From contig CM075939.1 in assembly GCA_038030265.1 (NCBI GenBank), positions 42,637,253 through 42,701,252 of the forward strand: a stretch of 64,000 nt of DNA, written 5' to 3'. Each line of letters begins with the position of its first letter. Position 1 is the first letter of the stretch. A program made the position numbers and the translations under genes. Source of the stretch: Corythucha ciliata. Its lineage: Eukaryota > Arthropoda > Insecta > Hemiptera > Tingidae. Below, piece after piece: positions 22,022 through 34,280 of the stretch. Below the pieces are notes generated by a model. It was given only the letters and a program-made list of their open reading frames with translations, had not been told where the DNA came from and made no database searches.

Positions 22022-22870
22022 TCTTCACACTCGAGAACATCGTTTATTCTAATCGGCTTCCCGTTGAGATCTTTGACGTACAACGTTCCACGTTTTTTGG
22101 CGTAGACGGACGATCCCTTTTTCGCCACGTTGATTGGGAAATCAACTATTTCGACATCGTGCAAATACTTCCCGAATTCCGAATTACAAAGATGATGGGT
22201 ACAACCGCTGTCAAAAACGAACGAAAGTAGACCCTTGCTACTCACATTTCCTGTTAGAAACGTCGTTTCCTCTTCCGCGTCAACCTCAGCCATATTATTT
22301 TGTCGCCGTCCGTTGAATCGATTTCGTGGGCAATTCCGTCGCATGTGGCCCACTTTTCCGCATCCGTGGCAATTGAATGGAAAGTAATCATCATTCCGCT
22401 GACGTGTGCTTTCGACTTGTTGACTTGGCTTGGTCCACTTTCTGTACTTTAAGGCAGCCATGGCATGTTGGTCTTCAGCTGAGGTACTGCTCTTCTTTTG
22501 CCTGTCTTCTTCCATCAGTAGCTTGTTCTTCACAAACTCCAGAGTAATTTTGGTTTGATCTTGGCAATAGAGAACGTCTATAGAGTTAGTCAGCGACTGA
22601 AACGATTCCGGCATCGAGCTGAGAAGCTGAGTGATAATTTCCGGTTGTTTAATCTCTCCCCCACAAGCTCTTAGATCAGAAATTGTCTTTTCGTATTCAA
22701 CGAGAAAGTTATTAAGTGGACTGATACCGTAAAATCGCATGCTTCGTAATTTCCGTTGCAGCTCGACTTGCCTGGCAATTCTTTGTCGAAGATACGTTCC
22801 TCTCAAGGCCGTCATGATTTCCTTTGCTGTTTTATATTCTCTAATTGAAACCAAAACTGTAGAAGAATTT
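21946..22870 (-). pseudogene. Copia gag (C-terminal half) and protease
   Basis: A UBN2-type gag segment (TAKEIMTALRGTYLRQRI and so on), the zinc knuckle CHGCGKVGHMRRNC and a protease active site FVFDSGCTHHLCN. The frame upstream of about 22870 does not look like gag, so the N-terminal half is missing. Confidence 0.8.
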
Positions 22871-22989
22871 AGAACTTGACTAAATCGATGGTGTATTAAT
22901 AAGTATCGATGTATGTACAAAGGGGAGGAAGGAGCCCTAAGAATAAAGAGAGTCAGTCGAGTCTGTGAACGAAAAGAGAAGAGTCGCAT

Positions 22990-23504
22990 TCTGTGAGAGC
23001 CCGTGATTTTTCCTTTTTCCCGGATAAGTGACCGTTCCTTGGCGTTTTCCTGAGGGCGGCCTACTTAGCCCCAACCCCCGTTTTTCGTAGGGATTTTCCG
23101 TTAAATAAAATTCCCCTACAAACAATCAGAAGTGGGATTTGAATCGTAGTCAGAACGGAATATCGGTTCGTGGACAATTGGACATTGAACAGACGTTAAG
23201 CGAAGTGTCACGAGTCAAAGGCCATACGGGCGGATTTTATTTTATTAAAGCCAGACGGGTGTTTCATTTTTTTTTCAAGCCAAACGGGCGATTCTTTTAT
23301 TTTCAAAGCCAGACGTGACGTGAGTGAACTTTTCTTCTATAGACCAGCCAAAGACTAAAGAAATCGACGGTAGCGCTACTGGCGCCGATTAGGATGTACT
23401 TCACCCCCCACCAGTTTTTTTGCACTCGATATTTTTCAAGTTTCTATCGGTGATATGAATGTCACTTTTTGACTCAACGTTATCATTCATTGATATTAAA
23501 GTAA
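22990..23504. other. Unassigned sequence between Copia pieces
   Basis: No gene. Contains the repeated phrase CCAGACGGG / CCAAACGGGCG near 23230-23310. It could be part of another LTR or leader, but I cannot show it. Confidence 0.3.
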
Positions 23505-24420
23505 AATGGGCATAAGGGGACTGAGGAAAGCTTGCCTTACAAAGAATTGATTGGTTGTTTTGATGTACATAATGCTAGGAAGTAGACCAGATTTATGCTA
23601 CCCCGTAACTTTTTTCAGTCAATTTCAGAACTCATACGATGTGAGTCATTGGAAGCATTTAAAATCAATTTTGCGATATCTTAAAATGACACAAAATTTC
23701 GGGCTGAAATACAGCAAATGTGAAAGTAGAGCGATTTCACTTACCGCTTATGTTGACTCTGATTTTGCTTCTGATGAATTGGACAGAAAAAGCTTAACTT
23801 GATTCTTGTTAAAAATTAATAATAATGTATTTTTCTGGAAAACAAAAAAAACAGCAAGTGGTGGCTCTTACAAGCGCAGAAGCGGAATACATTGCTTTAT
23901 GCACTTGCGCTACTGAATGTCTATTTCTCTCTCAGTTGTTGAAGGAAGTACTATCCCCTGAATTAACTAAAATCCTCGTTTTCGAAGACGATCAGTCTTG
24001 TATTAAGATGTCTTCAACTCTTGAGACTAAGCGTTCCAAGCATATTGATGTAAAACTTCATTTTATTCGTGATTGTGTCATGAAAAACATTATTGAAATT
24101 AAATACGTTAGCACCTCTCAGCAATCGGCAGATTTAATTACTAAAGCTCTTGCTTGCAACCAGTTCAAAAGGTTGAGAGATCTGATTGGAGTAAATGAAG
24201 TCTAGAATATTGATTGTACCCTTTCATTTTTATTGTTTCATGATGTCGTTTGTTTTTCGTTTTAATGCTGTTTACTTGACTGTGTTTACTACTTATACTA
24301 CTATAATTTCTTTGTATTGGGGTTTTCAAGAATTGGGGGGGAGTGTTACTTTTAGAGGCAATTCATGTTTCGAATAGGTTCTTTTGGGGTTACAGTGCTT
24401 CAACCAAAAAGTAGTGAACA
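23505..24420 (+). pseudogene. Inverted partial duplicate of the Copia 3' end
   Basis: Matches 19080-20005 on the opposite strand. Encodes MYIMLGSRPDLCYPV..., the shared TGA after DRKSLT, then TSAEAEYIALCTCAT to NEV, the polypurine tract and the first ~90 bp of LTR. It has one extra T in TTGTTTTGATG, which causes a frameshift not present in the other copy. The shared stop shows that the stop arose before duplication. Confidence 0.85.
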
Positions 24421-24449
24421 CAGACAACAAGAAAGAAAATGTAAGAGGA

Positions 24450-25045
24450 GAAAATCTCCTAAAACATCTGTATACTGAAATTTAAGCTGTAAGCTTTAAG
24501 TGCCTATGCGTGGATTGTAGGTCCAAGAGACTGCAGCACATTTTTTTGAATATAGCATGCCATTTTCCCTTTAAAATAAATGTAAATCAGGTCTAAAATA
24601 CAATTTTAAAAATCCTGATCACATCATTTTGTAACATTTTTGGAAATGTTACAAAAAATAAATAAATAATAATATTAACCAGAAAGCCCTGGGTATACAC
24701 TGCATACCCTGCATGCCCCGACGCCTCACCACTGTTAAATCGAGATTGGTTGGAGTCGAGAAAATTTCTAGGGGCGGCGTACGGGCCACAATCTCTAAAT
24801 AACAAAAAAAATTAATATTTGGCGGTTGTAGTTATTACTAGCGGCACTAGAGAACCTATATTTCACACAGGTACTGACATTACCTGTCGTATGTGGTCCT
24901 TTAGAGAGGGAAGGGCTTGTGATTGACTGGTGAGCGTGACCTACATGACCGGACCAGCGAATGAGAGATATCAAATCTATTTGATCCCTATGTGGAGAGG
25001 AGGACCAAACATGGCGGACTGTCAGTACTCGTAGGAACTTATAGG
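24450..25045 (+). repeat. Inverted-repeat arm, partner of 17500-18095
   Basis: See the partner arm. Here it leads directly into copy B of the segmental duplication. Confidence 0.8.
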
Positions 25046-26353
25046 CCCTTAGCGGCACTTGTGTCGTGTGATGATGAAACCGGTGCATTACGTTATCGGT
25101 CGCGGCCAGGTTCCTAAGGAGGTCACACTGGTTGATGAGCAAAACAACCCCTCTTCACCAAGTAGCCATGACGACGACAACAACTGAGCAGTGATGATTA
25201 AACCAATTGAACTAGTGAACTTTGTTTGCCCACCAACCAATAACCCGACCCCCCTGACCACGACCGATTTTTAGTGAATGGTTGAACAAGTTTTGTGTTT
25301 TTTCAAAGTGTGTTTTAGTGGTCAACGTCCGTAACATTCCGGGAAAAAAATTAGTAGTCAGTTTGACCTAAAGTGACAAGAACCGACGAACATGGTTTCT
25401 GATACATTTATACTCAAACGTCAGGCAAGCTCCCAATCCTTTCGGCGGTCGACTTTCTCCCTAACGTTGGGCTAATTGATTACTGACACCGTTGAACCCT
25501 CAATTTTTGGGAAACAATGAATTGACAATGTTGTGTCTCGGTTACGACGGGGTACCTAATTCGATCATTTGTGGGGAAAATTGAGGAAAACCGCACATTT
25601 TAGAGAAACATACTTTTTGATTTTCGGATTACCTTACTCCGTGGCACTTTCATCAAGTTTTGTCATTCCATTTTAGGTATTTTTCCAAAATAAAACACCG
25701 GGAGGTTAAGCGAACTACTTTCAGTGTCATTTCCCAGCCTTCTCCCCAATTCCTTACGAAGGCACTGAAAATTGAATGATCTGACTCGTCGTTGGTTTTA
25801 GACGTTTTTTATCGACTCCAGCGAAGCCCACGTGGGAAAAACCACAGGTGATCTTCGGGTGACGCACTACGAAGAAGGCAACAAATCTGTTACGGTTAAG
25901 AGCTTACTTGCATCGGCAAATTTACACATTTATCGGTAAAACAGAACATTTTCACCGGTGAATGTGTACATTTTTATCACACAATGCCAACATTTACCGT
26001 CTTCTGCACACATTATAGTAGTATAGCATAATGCACATTATGTATATCGATTATTACACGAATCGTTATTGCATTTTATTTTATTATATTTTATTTTGTT
26101 TCAATGACAAGTATAATTCTCAAGGTTCAGAGCAACCATAATTAGTATTTCGGGAGGGGGCTTGAGCATTTGGCGTGAATGCTACTTGCCTAACTTTTTT
26201 ATATCACTCAATAAAGAGCACGCTCTTGATGCCACAAGACCGCATAGATTTCGTCCAACGACAGTTTGCCCCGAGAAAGTCTAAATGCAGAGAGAGTGAG
26301 TTTCGAGAGACAATAAGTAGGACAATGATGAAGAGTAAAGGCCACACACTTAC

Positions 26354-26401
26354 CAGGAGCACTGCGATGACAGCAAGAGCATACGGCACTTTTCCAAACA
26401 T
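26354..26401 (-). CDS. Putative first exon: signal peptide of a secreted protein (copy B)
   Basis: Same peptide MFGKVPYALAVIAVLL, ATG at 26401, donor GTAAGTGTG at 26353 and conserved leader as in copy A (12961-13008). Beyond the donor the apparent frame differs between copies (deletion near 26240), consistent with intron sequence. Confidence 0.5.
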
Positions 26402-26447
26402 TGCTTATTGTTACAAAAGACTGTTGGTGGTTGCTTTTCTCGGAGCT

Positions 26448-26457
26448 CCTTTTTATA
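26448..26457 (-). promoter_or_regulatory. TATA box for the signal-peptide exon, copy B
   Basis: TATAAAAAGG on the minus strand, the same spacing to the ATG as in copy A. Confidence 0.55.
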
Positions 26458-27679
26458 CGGAATTTATCGATTTCATCCGATCATTTAAATTGAGTACGAT
26501 AAGCCAAATAATACTTTATAGCTTGTCATCATAATTAAGACAATCATTGGTTTATATTTCTTTTTTTGCACTTTCAGGCCCGAATTAATTGCTGTTTGCT
26601 GGAAAAAGCCAATTAGGTATATATCACAATTACCGTTATCTAAATCAGGATGCTAATTTTTGTTAATAATAATAATAATAAAAATAATAATAATGATAAC
26701 AACAATTTGATGACCTCGATGAAAAAAAATACTCCCTATTGTCGTTCATTTAACTGGTATCATTAGGTTGAAATATTCTGGCATTTAGACAAAAACAAGT
26801 GTTTCTCGAGAAAAAATTGTACGTTTCTTAGGCCAGAAATCCATAGCCGGATCGGAGTTAAAATATTCAAAATTTCCACTTTTATGCCTGGTATCAACGA
26901 AATAGCTCGTCTTTTCTTTACTTTCATGAAATGGCAAATTGTAGGGTTTTATTTTCGCGAAATTGCCAGTTTCGAGGATTTTTTTTGGTGACCGTGGAAT
27001 CAAATGGGGGAGGGGTTCTAAAAATCACCCAAATGCTGTGAAATTAGATCACTCTGTGCTAAAATTCTTCGATATGACACATTTTATTGAGGTTTATCCG
27101 AAATTAAGCTATTCGTAAAATGGAATTTCGCTTAAACCAAGACCCGAAACTTGCATTTCGCTAGTAGACTTACGACTCGAAACTATCAATTTCGCGTACA
27201 CATTCAGCCAGGAAACTTATAATTTTGATAATAGGAGGACCTGATCTTGCAAACTCCGGTTTGCCTACGGTTCATGCGCAAAACACCCTAAAACTTTCAG
27301 TTTCGCTGAAATTAGGACGTGAAACTTGCAAAACCCTAGGTAATTTTGGTGAAAATTAATCAAATTGAAAATTATGGGAAAATGCGAAATATTGAGGTTT
27401 CTCGACAAAGGAAAACAAAAAATCTGTCCGAAGCGGATTTTTGAACTGACGTGATCTGCTCTCTATTACGGTGTTTTTGGCCCCTTTTGTACCATTTTTA
27501 AAAGCAAATGTCCTGAAATTATTTTAGAGCCTAGTGGTGCTTCTTGTAATAGGTAGAAATCGCATCGTTATTAAAATCAATTTTTCTTTAAAAGCAATAA
27601 TTTGTTTTTTGTCCGTTTCACTTACGGCTTTAGAGGAGACCCACTTATTACGTGACGAACACGTCACTAGTGTACAGGA

Positions 27680-27850
27680 CATTATTAGTTTTTGGGAGTT
27701 TTATAAAAACGTGCAAATGGTGGAGAGTGGGGGAGGGGGCTTTGTCGAATAGTAACAATTTATTCGAACGTTTAGAAACCGGAGCAGACTTCAATTTCAT
27801 TATGCACACGTCAAAGAAAAGAATGACCTGACCCTCACAATTTGCGGCCC
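27680..27850 (+). repeat. Dispersed repeat, inverted copy near 57650-57840
   Basis: GGGAGTTTTATAAAAACGTG, TTTGTCGAATAGTAACAATT and TTCATTATGCACACGTCAAA recur in inverted order in the region downstream of 57640. Confidence 0.6.
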
Positions 27851-27879
27851 GCCAAAAGAAGTGGTAATTTGGTTCGACT

Positions 27880-28365
27880 TTTGAAATCTGGAAAGTGGCA
27901 TTTATTCATAAGGCAGGTGACACGGTGATAGTGTACGTAAGAATTGCAAAAAGTTTTGTTCCGACAGCAGCATGTCGGGAAAAGTGCTTTTCATTGATGC
28001 GACAATCGAGTCAAACCTCATAAGTTAGAACGATATCAATCAATTATGAATGACATTTAGGCCGTGGTATAGAAAGTCAAAATCATAAAATCGTGTTCTT
28101 TTTACCGCAGGCCAAAATGATGAAAATGAAAAATGAAACAGAGTCGGTTTGGTTGCTTATACGATATGGGAAGGCGGAATCTTGTTAGAGGAGTTATTTG
28201 CAATTAAAATCTTTATTCCTGCCTAAATTTCATTCATAATTGATTGATATCGTTCTAACTTATGAGGTTTGACTCGATTGTCGCATGAATGAAATGCACT
28301 TTTCCCGACAGGCTTGTGGCAACTCCACTTTTATTATTCGTCACATGACAAAAAGCAATTTCAAT
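27880..28365. repeat. Module X, with internal foldback 27973-28310
   Basis: Contains a 338-bp inverted repeat with ends TGTCGGGAAAAGTGC / GCACTTTTCCCGACA and arms of about 110 bp. The whole module, including its flanks, recurs inverted at 36955-37093 plus 39285-39670, split there by an insertion. Confidence 0.8.
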
Positions 28366-30195
28366 AGACGAGTTCCATACATGCGCCATGGAGCTAAGAT
28401 AACCGCTGAGGTACCTACCGTGAAGCAGGTTATTAACCCAGCTCCGCTCACTGTCAATATTATTCTCGAAACTTTGTGTTTTTCTGTCTTTGATTCTTTA
28501 GTTTTTTACTGTTGTTTTTGAAAGTGACCTTTCCGGCGGACCCAAGCACCGCGGCCAAATCGGACGCCCGGGGATTTTAGCTCGTTCACCTCTCAACTAC
28601 CCCAAACACGGAGCAGAAATAAAAATTCTTCAAGCCGACCTGTCTTCTACATCTTTTTATTGCCTGGACTAGTAACTTCTTAGGGTATCTTTAGGGCCTG
28701 TGTATTCGGTATTAGTCAGGGTAATAAGGACAATTGTCGTCATACTCAGTTTTTAAGGGATGGGGGTTCCCAGCCAGAATTAAGAATTATCCCTCAACCC
28801 GGTCGTTTGAAACAAATTACACTACTCGTTATGGTTCCCAGCATAATTTTATTTTAATCGATCAGGATCATGCCCGCTCATTTTTTTGAAAACGAAATCT
28901 GAGAGAATGCGCTCGAATTCAGTAATTCACCAACCAAGCCGGACCAATGTGCTGCTCGCTACTTACGAGTTATTAATTAATACGCTAACAAAAAGACGCC
29001 TTAACATTTCACTCCAGCGGTTCAGTTGAGTCTCAGAATCAAAAAACAAGTGACTTCACGTATATTTAGCGACGGTTAAGTTCCGTCATCATAACGACTT
29101 CAGTTTTGCCGCCAGTTCTTTAGCCACGACGTAAGTCTCAAATGAGGTCGCCAGAAGAAGATTGACTGGATAGCTAATACGTGCGAAGGGAAACCCATCA
29201 CGAGGAAGTTCCGGGGGCCGATTAGGTGACGAATTCGAACAATTCTGTACAACCGACTGGGTTGTGTGTCAATCGTCCCTTTCCGGGACTTGCAGCAACC
29301 TCGAATGGTCTCGTGACTTGCTCTTCAACTTGCTCCAATTTCGAGTGCCTTTCTAGTGCCGCAATTTCTAGTGTTCGAGATTAAATGCAGCTCGGGGGTC
29401 AATATTTCTAGGAATTGACGTAAGAACGCTGTAAATTCGTAAATGCAACTGAGAGTTACCGGGATACCTTGGTGCTATTGCTGTGTGGACCCCTAGCAAT
29501 GTTTTGAAGAACGCACATACAAGGACGAAGTATTGTGGGAACGTCATTCGAAGATGCTGCTGGATTTCCATTCGTCATACGAGTGCCCCGAGTACTTTAA
29601 AAAACCAAACAACAAAAACCATCAATTTCGGTACAGAAGTTTGGCTCAGTGCACTCACCATTAGCATCTTGTTCAAGTGGCTCCGAGGGGGTCCGAAACC
29701 TGTTGAGCGGCGTCTCACGGTGCAAGTTCTCCAACCGTGCGTGCTCCTGCTTGACGAATCCGCCCTTCCGGTGACATCTTTCCATCCAATTCAAGCACAG
29801 GCACTTTTCACAAAGTTTCTTGTTTTTTTTTTCTTTTTCTGAATATCGTCCCAGTCCAACACATTGCAAAGTAGTGAAAGGCTGGATTGAGGGAACGGAT
29901 AACATTTCCCCGTCACGTAATACCTGGGCTCCCCGGTCTCGGATCGCTTTTACAGTTACCAAAACAACAGTGAATGCAACAGTGAACAGTGATGTTTTTT
30001 TATGGAGTACTAAATAATCACGTAAAAAAAAAGAACGTAACAATAAGTTCTGCTATGAAAATAGCAAACATTCTCAGGATCGTCTCAAAACAGAGGAAAC
30101 TGGAGATCTGTGGTTAATAACCTGCATTTTTTAAACAATAAATTAACCTCGAGGTCACGCATGCGCCTGTTCAGTTTATATTCTGGAACTCGTCT
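28366..30195. mobile_element. DNA transposon, TIR AGACGAGTTCC, AT target duplication
   Basis: Begins AGACGAGTTCC and ends GGAACTCGTCT, with AT on both sides (28364-28365, 30196-30197). The inverted copy of the flanks at about 36950-36966 reads straight through without it, so the exact insertion and the 2-bp duplication can be read off. The subterminal words CATGCGC and GCAGGTTATT are shared between its two ends and with the element at 37094-39284. The interior (1.8 kb) has unrecognised frames (29483-29842 plus, 29597-30043 minus) and no identified transposase. Confidence 0.8.
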
Positions 30196-30198
30196 ATT

Positions 30199-30790
30199 CA
30201 TTCGGACAAAAAACGTTCCATTAAAAAAATAATGAAAACTCTCTCATCATCCCATCCAAATGTATGTATTCCTTTAATTATTGGCGATTGTAGCTAAGGG
30301 ATACGATATCTGGTGGCGTTTCAGAGAAACATTTGAGTCCGGTACTTCATGTGATTTGTTGTTGTCGTTTGGCAACAAACCACAAAAGGTTTTCTACAAT
30401 GAGGAAGTTCCATTATATCAAAAATGTTGGGCAGTGACACTTTTTTACCGTGAACTACGGCTAAAAAATCCGACGGTGACAAGGAGGCCTCGATATTGTA
30501 CCTTTGGCATTGCCGAATCAAGAAAACAAGACGGTTATGCGGCTACGTGGTACACCCGTACAGAAACTTTCACTACCGGCTATTTGTTGGGGCAAGAAAA
30601 CTCGAAAACACCGATTCAAAAACGTTTTCGACCATTTTGCTGAACCCGTGCCGTTCTCTGAGCTCTAAAAAAAACCGTGAGCTGGCGAGAACCAATAATG
30701 AAATGATAAGGCGCTCGTGGGATGTCTCTCAATGGTGAATCCAGAGAAAACTGCTGTGTCTTCGATTGCTCTTTGCGTCGTAACCGTAAC
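30199..30790. repeat. Module Y, inverted copy at 36366-36966
   Basis: A ~590-bp near-identical inverted match, from ATTCGGACAAAAAACG to about CTCTTTGCGTCGTAACCGT. It carries a 120-codon frame (30281-30643) that is also open in the other copy, but since the copies are almost identical this says little about coding. No domain recognised. Confidence 0.85.
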
Positions 30791-31060
30791 ACAACATTAT
30801 CATGTCATTGTTTCCCAAAAAATGAGGGTTCAACGGTGTCAGTTATCAATTAGCCCAGTGTTGGGAGAATGTCGATCGCCAAAAGACTTGGGAGCTTGCT
30901 TGACGTTTGAGTGTAAATGTATCAGAAGCCATGTTCGTCTGTTCTCGTAACTTTAGGCCAACTGACTACTCTTTTCCCGGAATGTTACGGACGTTGACCA
31001 CGAAAAAACACTTTAAAAAAACACAAAAGTTATTATTTAACCTATGTGGGGAGTACCGGT
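30775..31060 (-). repeat. Third, inverted fragment of the segmental-duplication sequence
   Basis: Matches 11690-12165 and 25080-25560 in reverse: GTTCAACGGTGTCAGT, CTTGGGAGCTTGCTTGACG, GTTACGGACGTTGACCACG. Confidence 0.75.
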
Positions 31061-33479
31061 TTCATTATCACACGAAACTAGCGCCGCTAGTGATAGCTAC
31101 AATCCAGTGGCGAATCCTCAGAGCAAGCAAGGCAAGCTTAGAACTTAGCTTTTTTAAATATTGTTAATTATTATTTTTGATTTTTTTTTACAAATTCCGT
31201 TATTTTATTTGTTTAAAAGCCAAATAAAATAATAGGAAGGAAGCAATTATTATTCCTCTCATCATGAACAAGAAAGATGTGAAGCACTTCAGAGCGATCG
31301 GCAAACCGACAATTCACGAAGGCGGGCCTCACAGTTGGGAGAAGCGGTTTGAATTCCGCTTGCAGGGGCGATGCCAGTATAAGTCCAAAATGCTATATTT
31401 CGGACGTTTTACTTCAATATTTCTATCCCAATTGAGCTCATTAATTGAATTAAAGCGATAAATGAGTCCAATCGCCTTTCTTTTAATGCCAAAAATTGGT
31501 TTTTGTTCATCTCAGATTCTTTTCTCACAAACCCCTCAAGTCGTGTATCCAGAAGTAGTACAGCATTTTTACTCGTGGAGCGCTCTTCCTTGTTTGTTTG
31601 CTTCTGATTCGGTGTACGAGTTGGAGGAGGTCCGTGGCGTGGAGGTAGCCACTTGTGTTTGACCGTGGGGACTGTTCTGTAACTTTAAGGTGTCGGATTT
31701 TCAATCGAAAACCGAAAAGGCACCTGTGATTTAGTTGCATTTTAAAAGAAAATAAATTAAATCATAAGAATTACGACAGCGATACCTTAAAGTTACAGAA
31801 TACCCTCATGATTATAACCGTTTATTTGTTTTTTGAAAAAAATAAATAATAATAATAGTAATGCTTGTGAGCTAGTAGAATTTCGAGGAGATTTTGCCCC
31901 ATATCCATGGACTCCACTTCAAATAAAACCGTGACTGGCCGTGACACGCACGAGTATCATTCAAACAAAATTATTTAAGCGGGGACTGTATAAGGATACT
32001 ATAAGGATATTTCTACAACCCTTACTATAAGGATAATTTAAATTCAAGTACTGACTATGAAAATGACCCATAAAAGCCAACATGAATTATCACATTCGAT
32101 CAGAAAAGTTGGGAACATCTCTGTCTGAATCATTCTTCAGGCTGCTTCAGGGGCAATGAACCTTTTCTGGAATTTCATTATTCGAATTACCAAATTTATT
32201 AATTCAGTTGACTAATTTTCAAGTCTGAAAATTGATCTGGTTAATTGTCTGGACATGTTTTCACTGATTTTCGTATCAACACACATCTTGTTGAACGCCT
32301 AACCTTTATACTTATCTTACTATACTTATTAAAACGCTAAATCCCCTTCAGGGGACGCTGGCTAGCTCATTTTACCTTTTTCCCTCATTTCGACTGTTTC
32401 TTTTCCTCCCACCTCCCCCCACCCCGAAAGAGCCACCGCCCAACTTTTCATTTACAAACTTTCTCTCGCCCGGCACATCGCTCTCCGATCAAATCCCTGA
32501 CCGCTACCCCCTCTCCGCGGTTCATGTGACATTGACCCCTGTGTATTTTTTCTTTCTTCACGCCAAAACTATCTCCTCCCTGGATTTTCATCCGATTTGG
32601 GTTTTTTTGGGCTTAAAATCTTCCCAACTAAATTCCCCAGGTCGCTCAACGCGCGGAATTTCAAAATTCTCTCCCAAACTCGAGTTATAACAATTTTTGT
32701 CCGGCGTCAAAATTCGAAAATTTTTAAATTTCAAAAATCGCAATTTACCCCCACCCCCGGTCCTCCAATCGATTTTTGCCCCGAAACAAAGTCGACTCGC
32801 CAGGTCTCGGTAGTCGTACGCGAGAGGTCCGGAGCCAAAACTCCCACTCCTTCCCGGTCAAAATGACGCCCAAAGTCGACTGGAGATTTTTAGGAAAATT
32901 AAGCCAACCTTGGAGTGGGTGTGGGGGAGGGGTCAGCTCGGAATCGCCGCCGGAACTTTTCAAAATTATACAAATTTCAATTTCACTGGGTTATATTCAT
33001 CGCAGAGGGTTCAAATTTTGACACAAGGTAGGAAGGGGCAAAGTTGATTTATGCTGATTTTTTCACATTTTTAAAAAAATTTCAAATCGGTCAAATTTCA
33101 AATTTAAATTGCCCAAAAATTTCACACTTTGAAAAATCGTAGCTCCTTCCAAAATCATCGTATCGTCGTCGGCAGGGTCTTAAAATTTCCACTATACGGT
33201 AGCCTATCCGGGAAAAATGCCAAAAATCATGATGGCAACTTATTTCAACCTCAAAAATCGACGAAACTGAAAAAAGAAATTTTCAAATTTTTGTTCTCCA
33301 TACTATCCCCTGGTGAAATTTTTGGGCTGTTTCGCCGATATTTTCAGAATCACTTGAAATTCAGTTTATAAGAGTTTCATAATTATCTAAAAACGAAAAT
33401 GGGGTCCGTTTGGCCAATTTAATTTTTCTCGACAGGGGCCCCCCCGCGAAAATGATTAAATTTAATTGCTGGCGACGAG
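31061..33479. other. Intergenic, no gene recognised
   Basis: C/T-rich stretches near 32390-32560 and AAATTTC-rich sequence near 32650-33350. The open frames lack recognisable domains. Confidence 0.4.
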
Positions 33480-34280
33480 GGTTGAATTTTTCATATTTTC
33501 AGATTCCACTCAAATTTGGTATTTAGAGGTTTTTCGACATGAGAAAAAAGAATATGACGTCAGTTGGGGGGTGGAAATTTTTTTCAACCCCCCTCCCCCG
33601 TGACTGTTATTAGTACGCCCTAGGGGATGATGTTTCAATTTTGATCGGAATGCACTCAAATTTGGTATTTAGAGGTTGTTTGACATGAGTAAAAAGAATA
33701 TGACGTCAGTTAGGGGGTGGAAATTTTTTTCAACCCCCCTCTCCCCGTGACTGCTAATAGTACCCTTTAGAGGATGATGTTTCAATTTTCATCGGAATCA
33801 ACCCAAATTCGGTATTTAGAGGTGGCTTGACATGAGAAAAAATAATATGACGTCAGTTAGGGGGTGGAAATTTTTTTCAACCCCCTCCTCCCCCGCGACT
33901 TAGGAAATAATTTTCAGATATTTATCAGAATCTACTCAAATTCGGTATTTAGGTGTTTTAGTTTAGAGACTTCTAAAATTTAATGTGTCGTCAGTTCAGT
34001 GGTGAAATTTTTTTCAACCCCCTTCGGTTCCCCCCCCATCCCGAATTAGGGGATGATTTTTAGATTTTCATCGGATTGCACTCAAATTCGGTATTTAGAC
34101 GTTTTAGAGCCTTCTAAATTTAAATATGAAGTCAGTTTGGGAATGACAATTTTTTTCAACCCCTTTGTCACTGTGACTCCCTTTCCTAGGGGATGATTTT
34201 TAGATTTTCATCGGATTGCACTCAAATTCGGTATTTAGGGGTTTTGCAACCTTCTAAAATTAAATATGACGTCAGTCAGG
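33480..34280 (+). repeat. Tandem repeat, ~133-147-bp unit, six copies
   Basis: The marker CAAATTYGGTATTTAG occurs at 33511, 33657, 33804, 33937, 34083 and 34223. Each unit also carries ATATGACGTCAGTYAGGG and TTTTTTTCAACCCC. An isolated inverted monomer lies at about 53880-54010. Confidence 0.85.

Larger units (their letters stand above)
19080..22870 (-). mobile_element. Ty1/Copia retrotransposon, decayed and 5'-truncated
   Basis: Order on the minus strand is gag, protease, integrase, reverse transcriptase, RNase H, then a G-run polypurine tract and TGTTAG, the start of a 3' LTR at about 19157. The first half of gag and a 5' LTR are not identifiable. Upstream sequence (22990-23500) does not match the 3' LTR. 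At least four frameshifts and one TGA stop break the polyprotein. The 3' 0.9 kb exists again, inverted, at 23505-24420. Confidence 0.85.
24730..27542. repeat. Segmental duplication, copy B (~2.8 kb)
   Basis: Direct homologue of 11405-14137, with small indels (for example the TAA run is shorter and a stretch near 27005-27035 is added). It contains the second signal-peptide exon. Confidence 0.85.

Noticed and set aside
29597..30043. 149-codon minus-strand frame inside the AGACGA transposon
   Set aside because: Overlaps a frame on the other strand, has low-complexity lysine runs and no transposase motif.
30281..30643. 120-codon frame in module Y, also open in the inverted copy
   Set aside because: The two copies are almost identical, so the shared open frame is not independent evidence of coding.
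33511..34240. CRISPR-like array of regularly spaced repeats
   Set aside because: The repeat is continuous along the whole ~143-bp unit without unique spacers, and the genome is eukaryotic.
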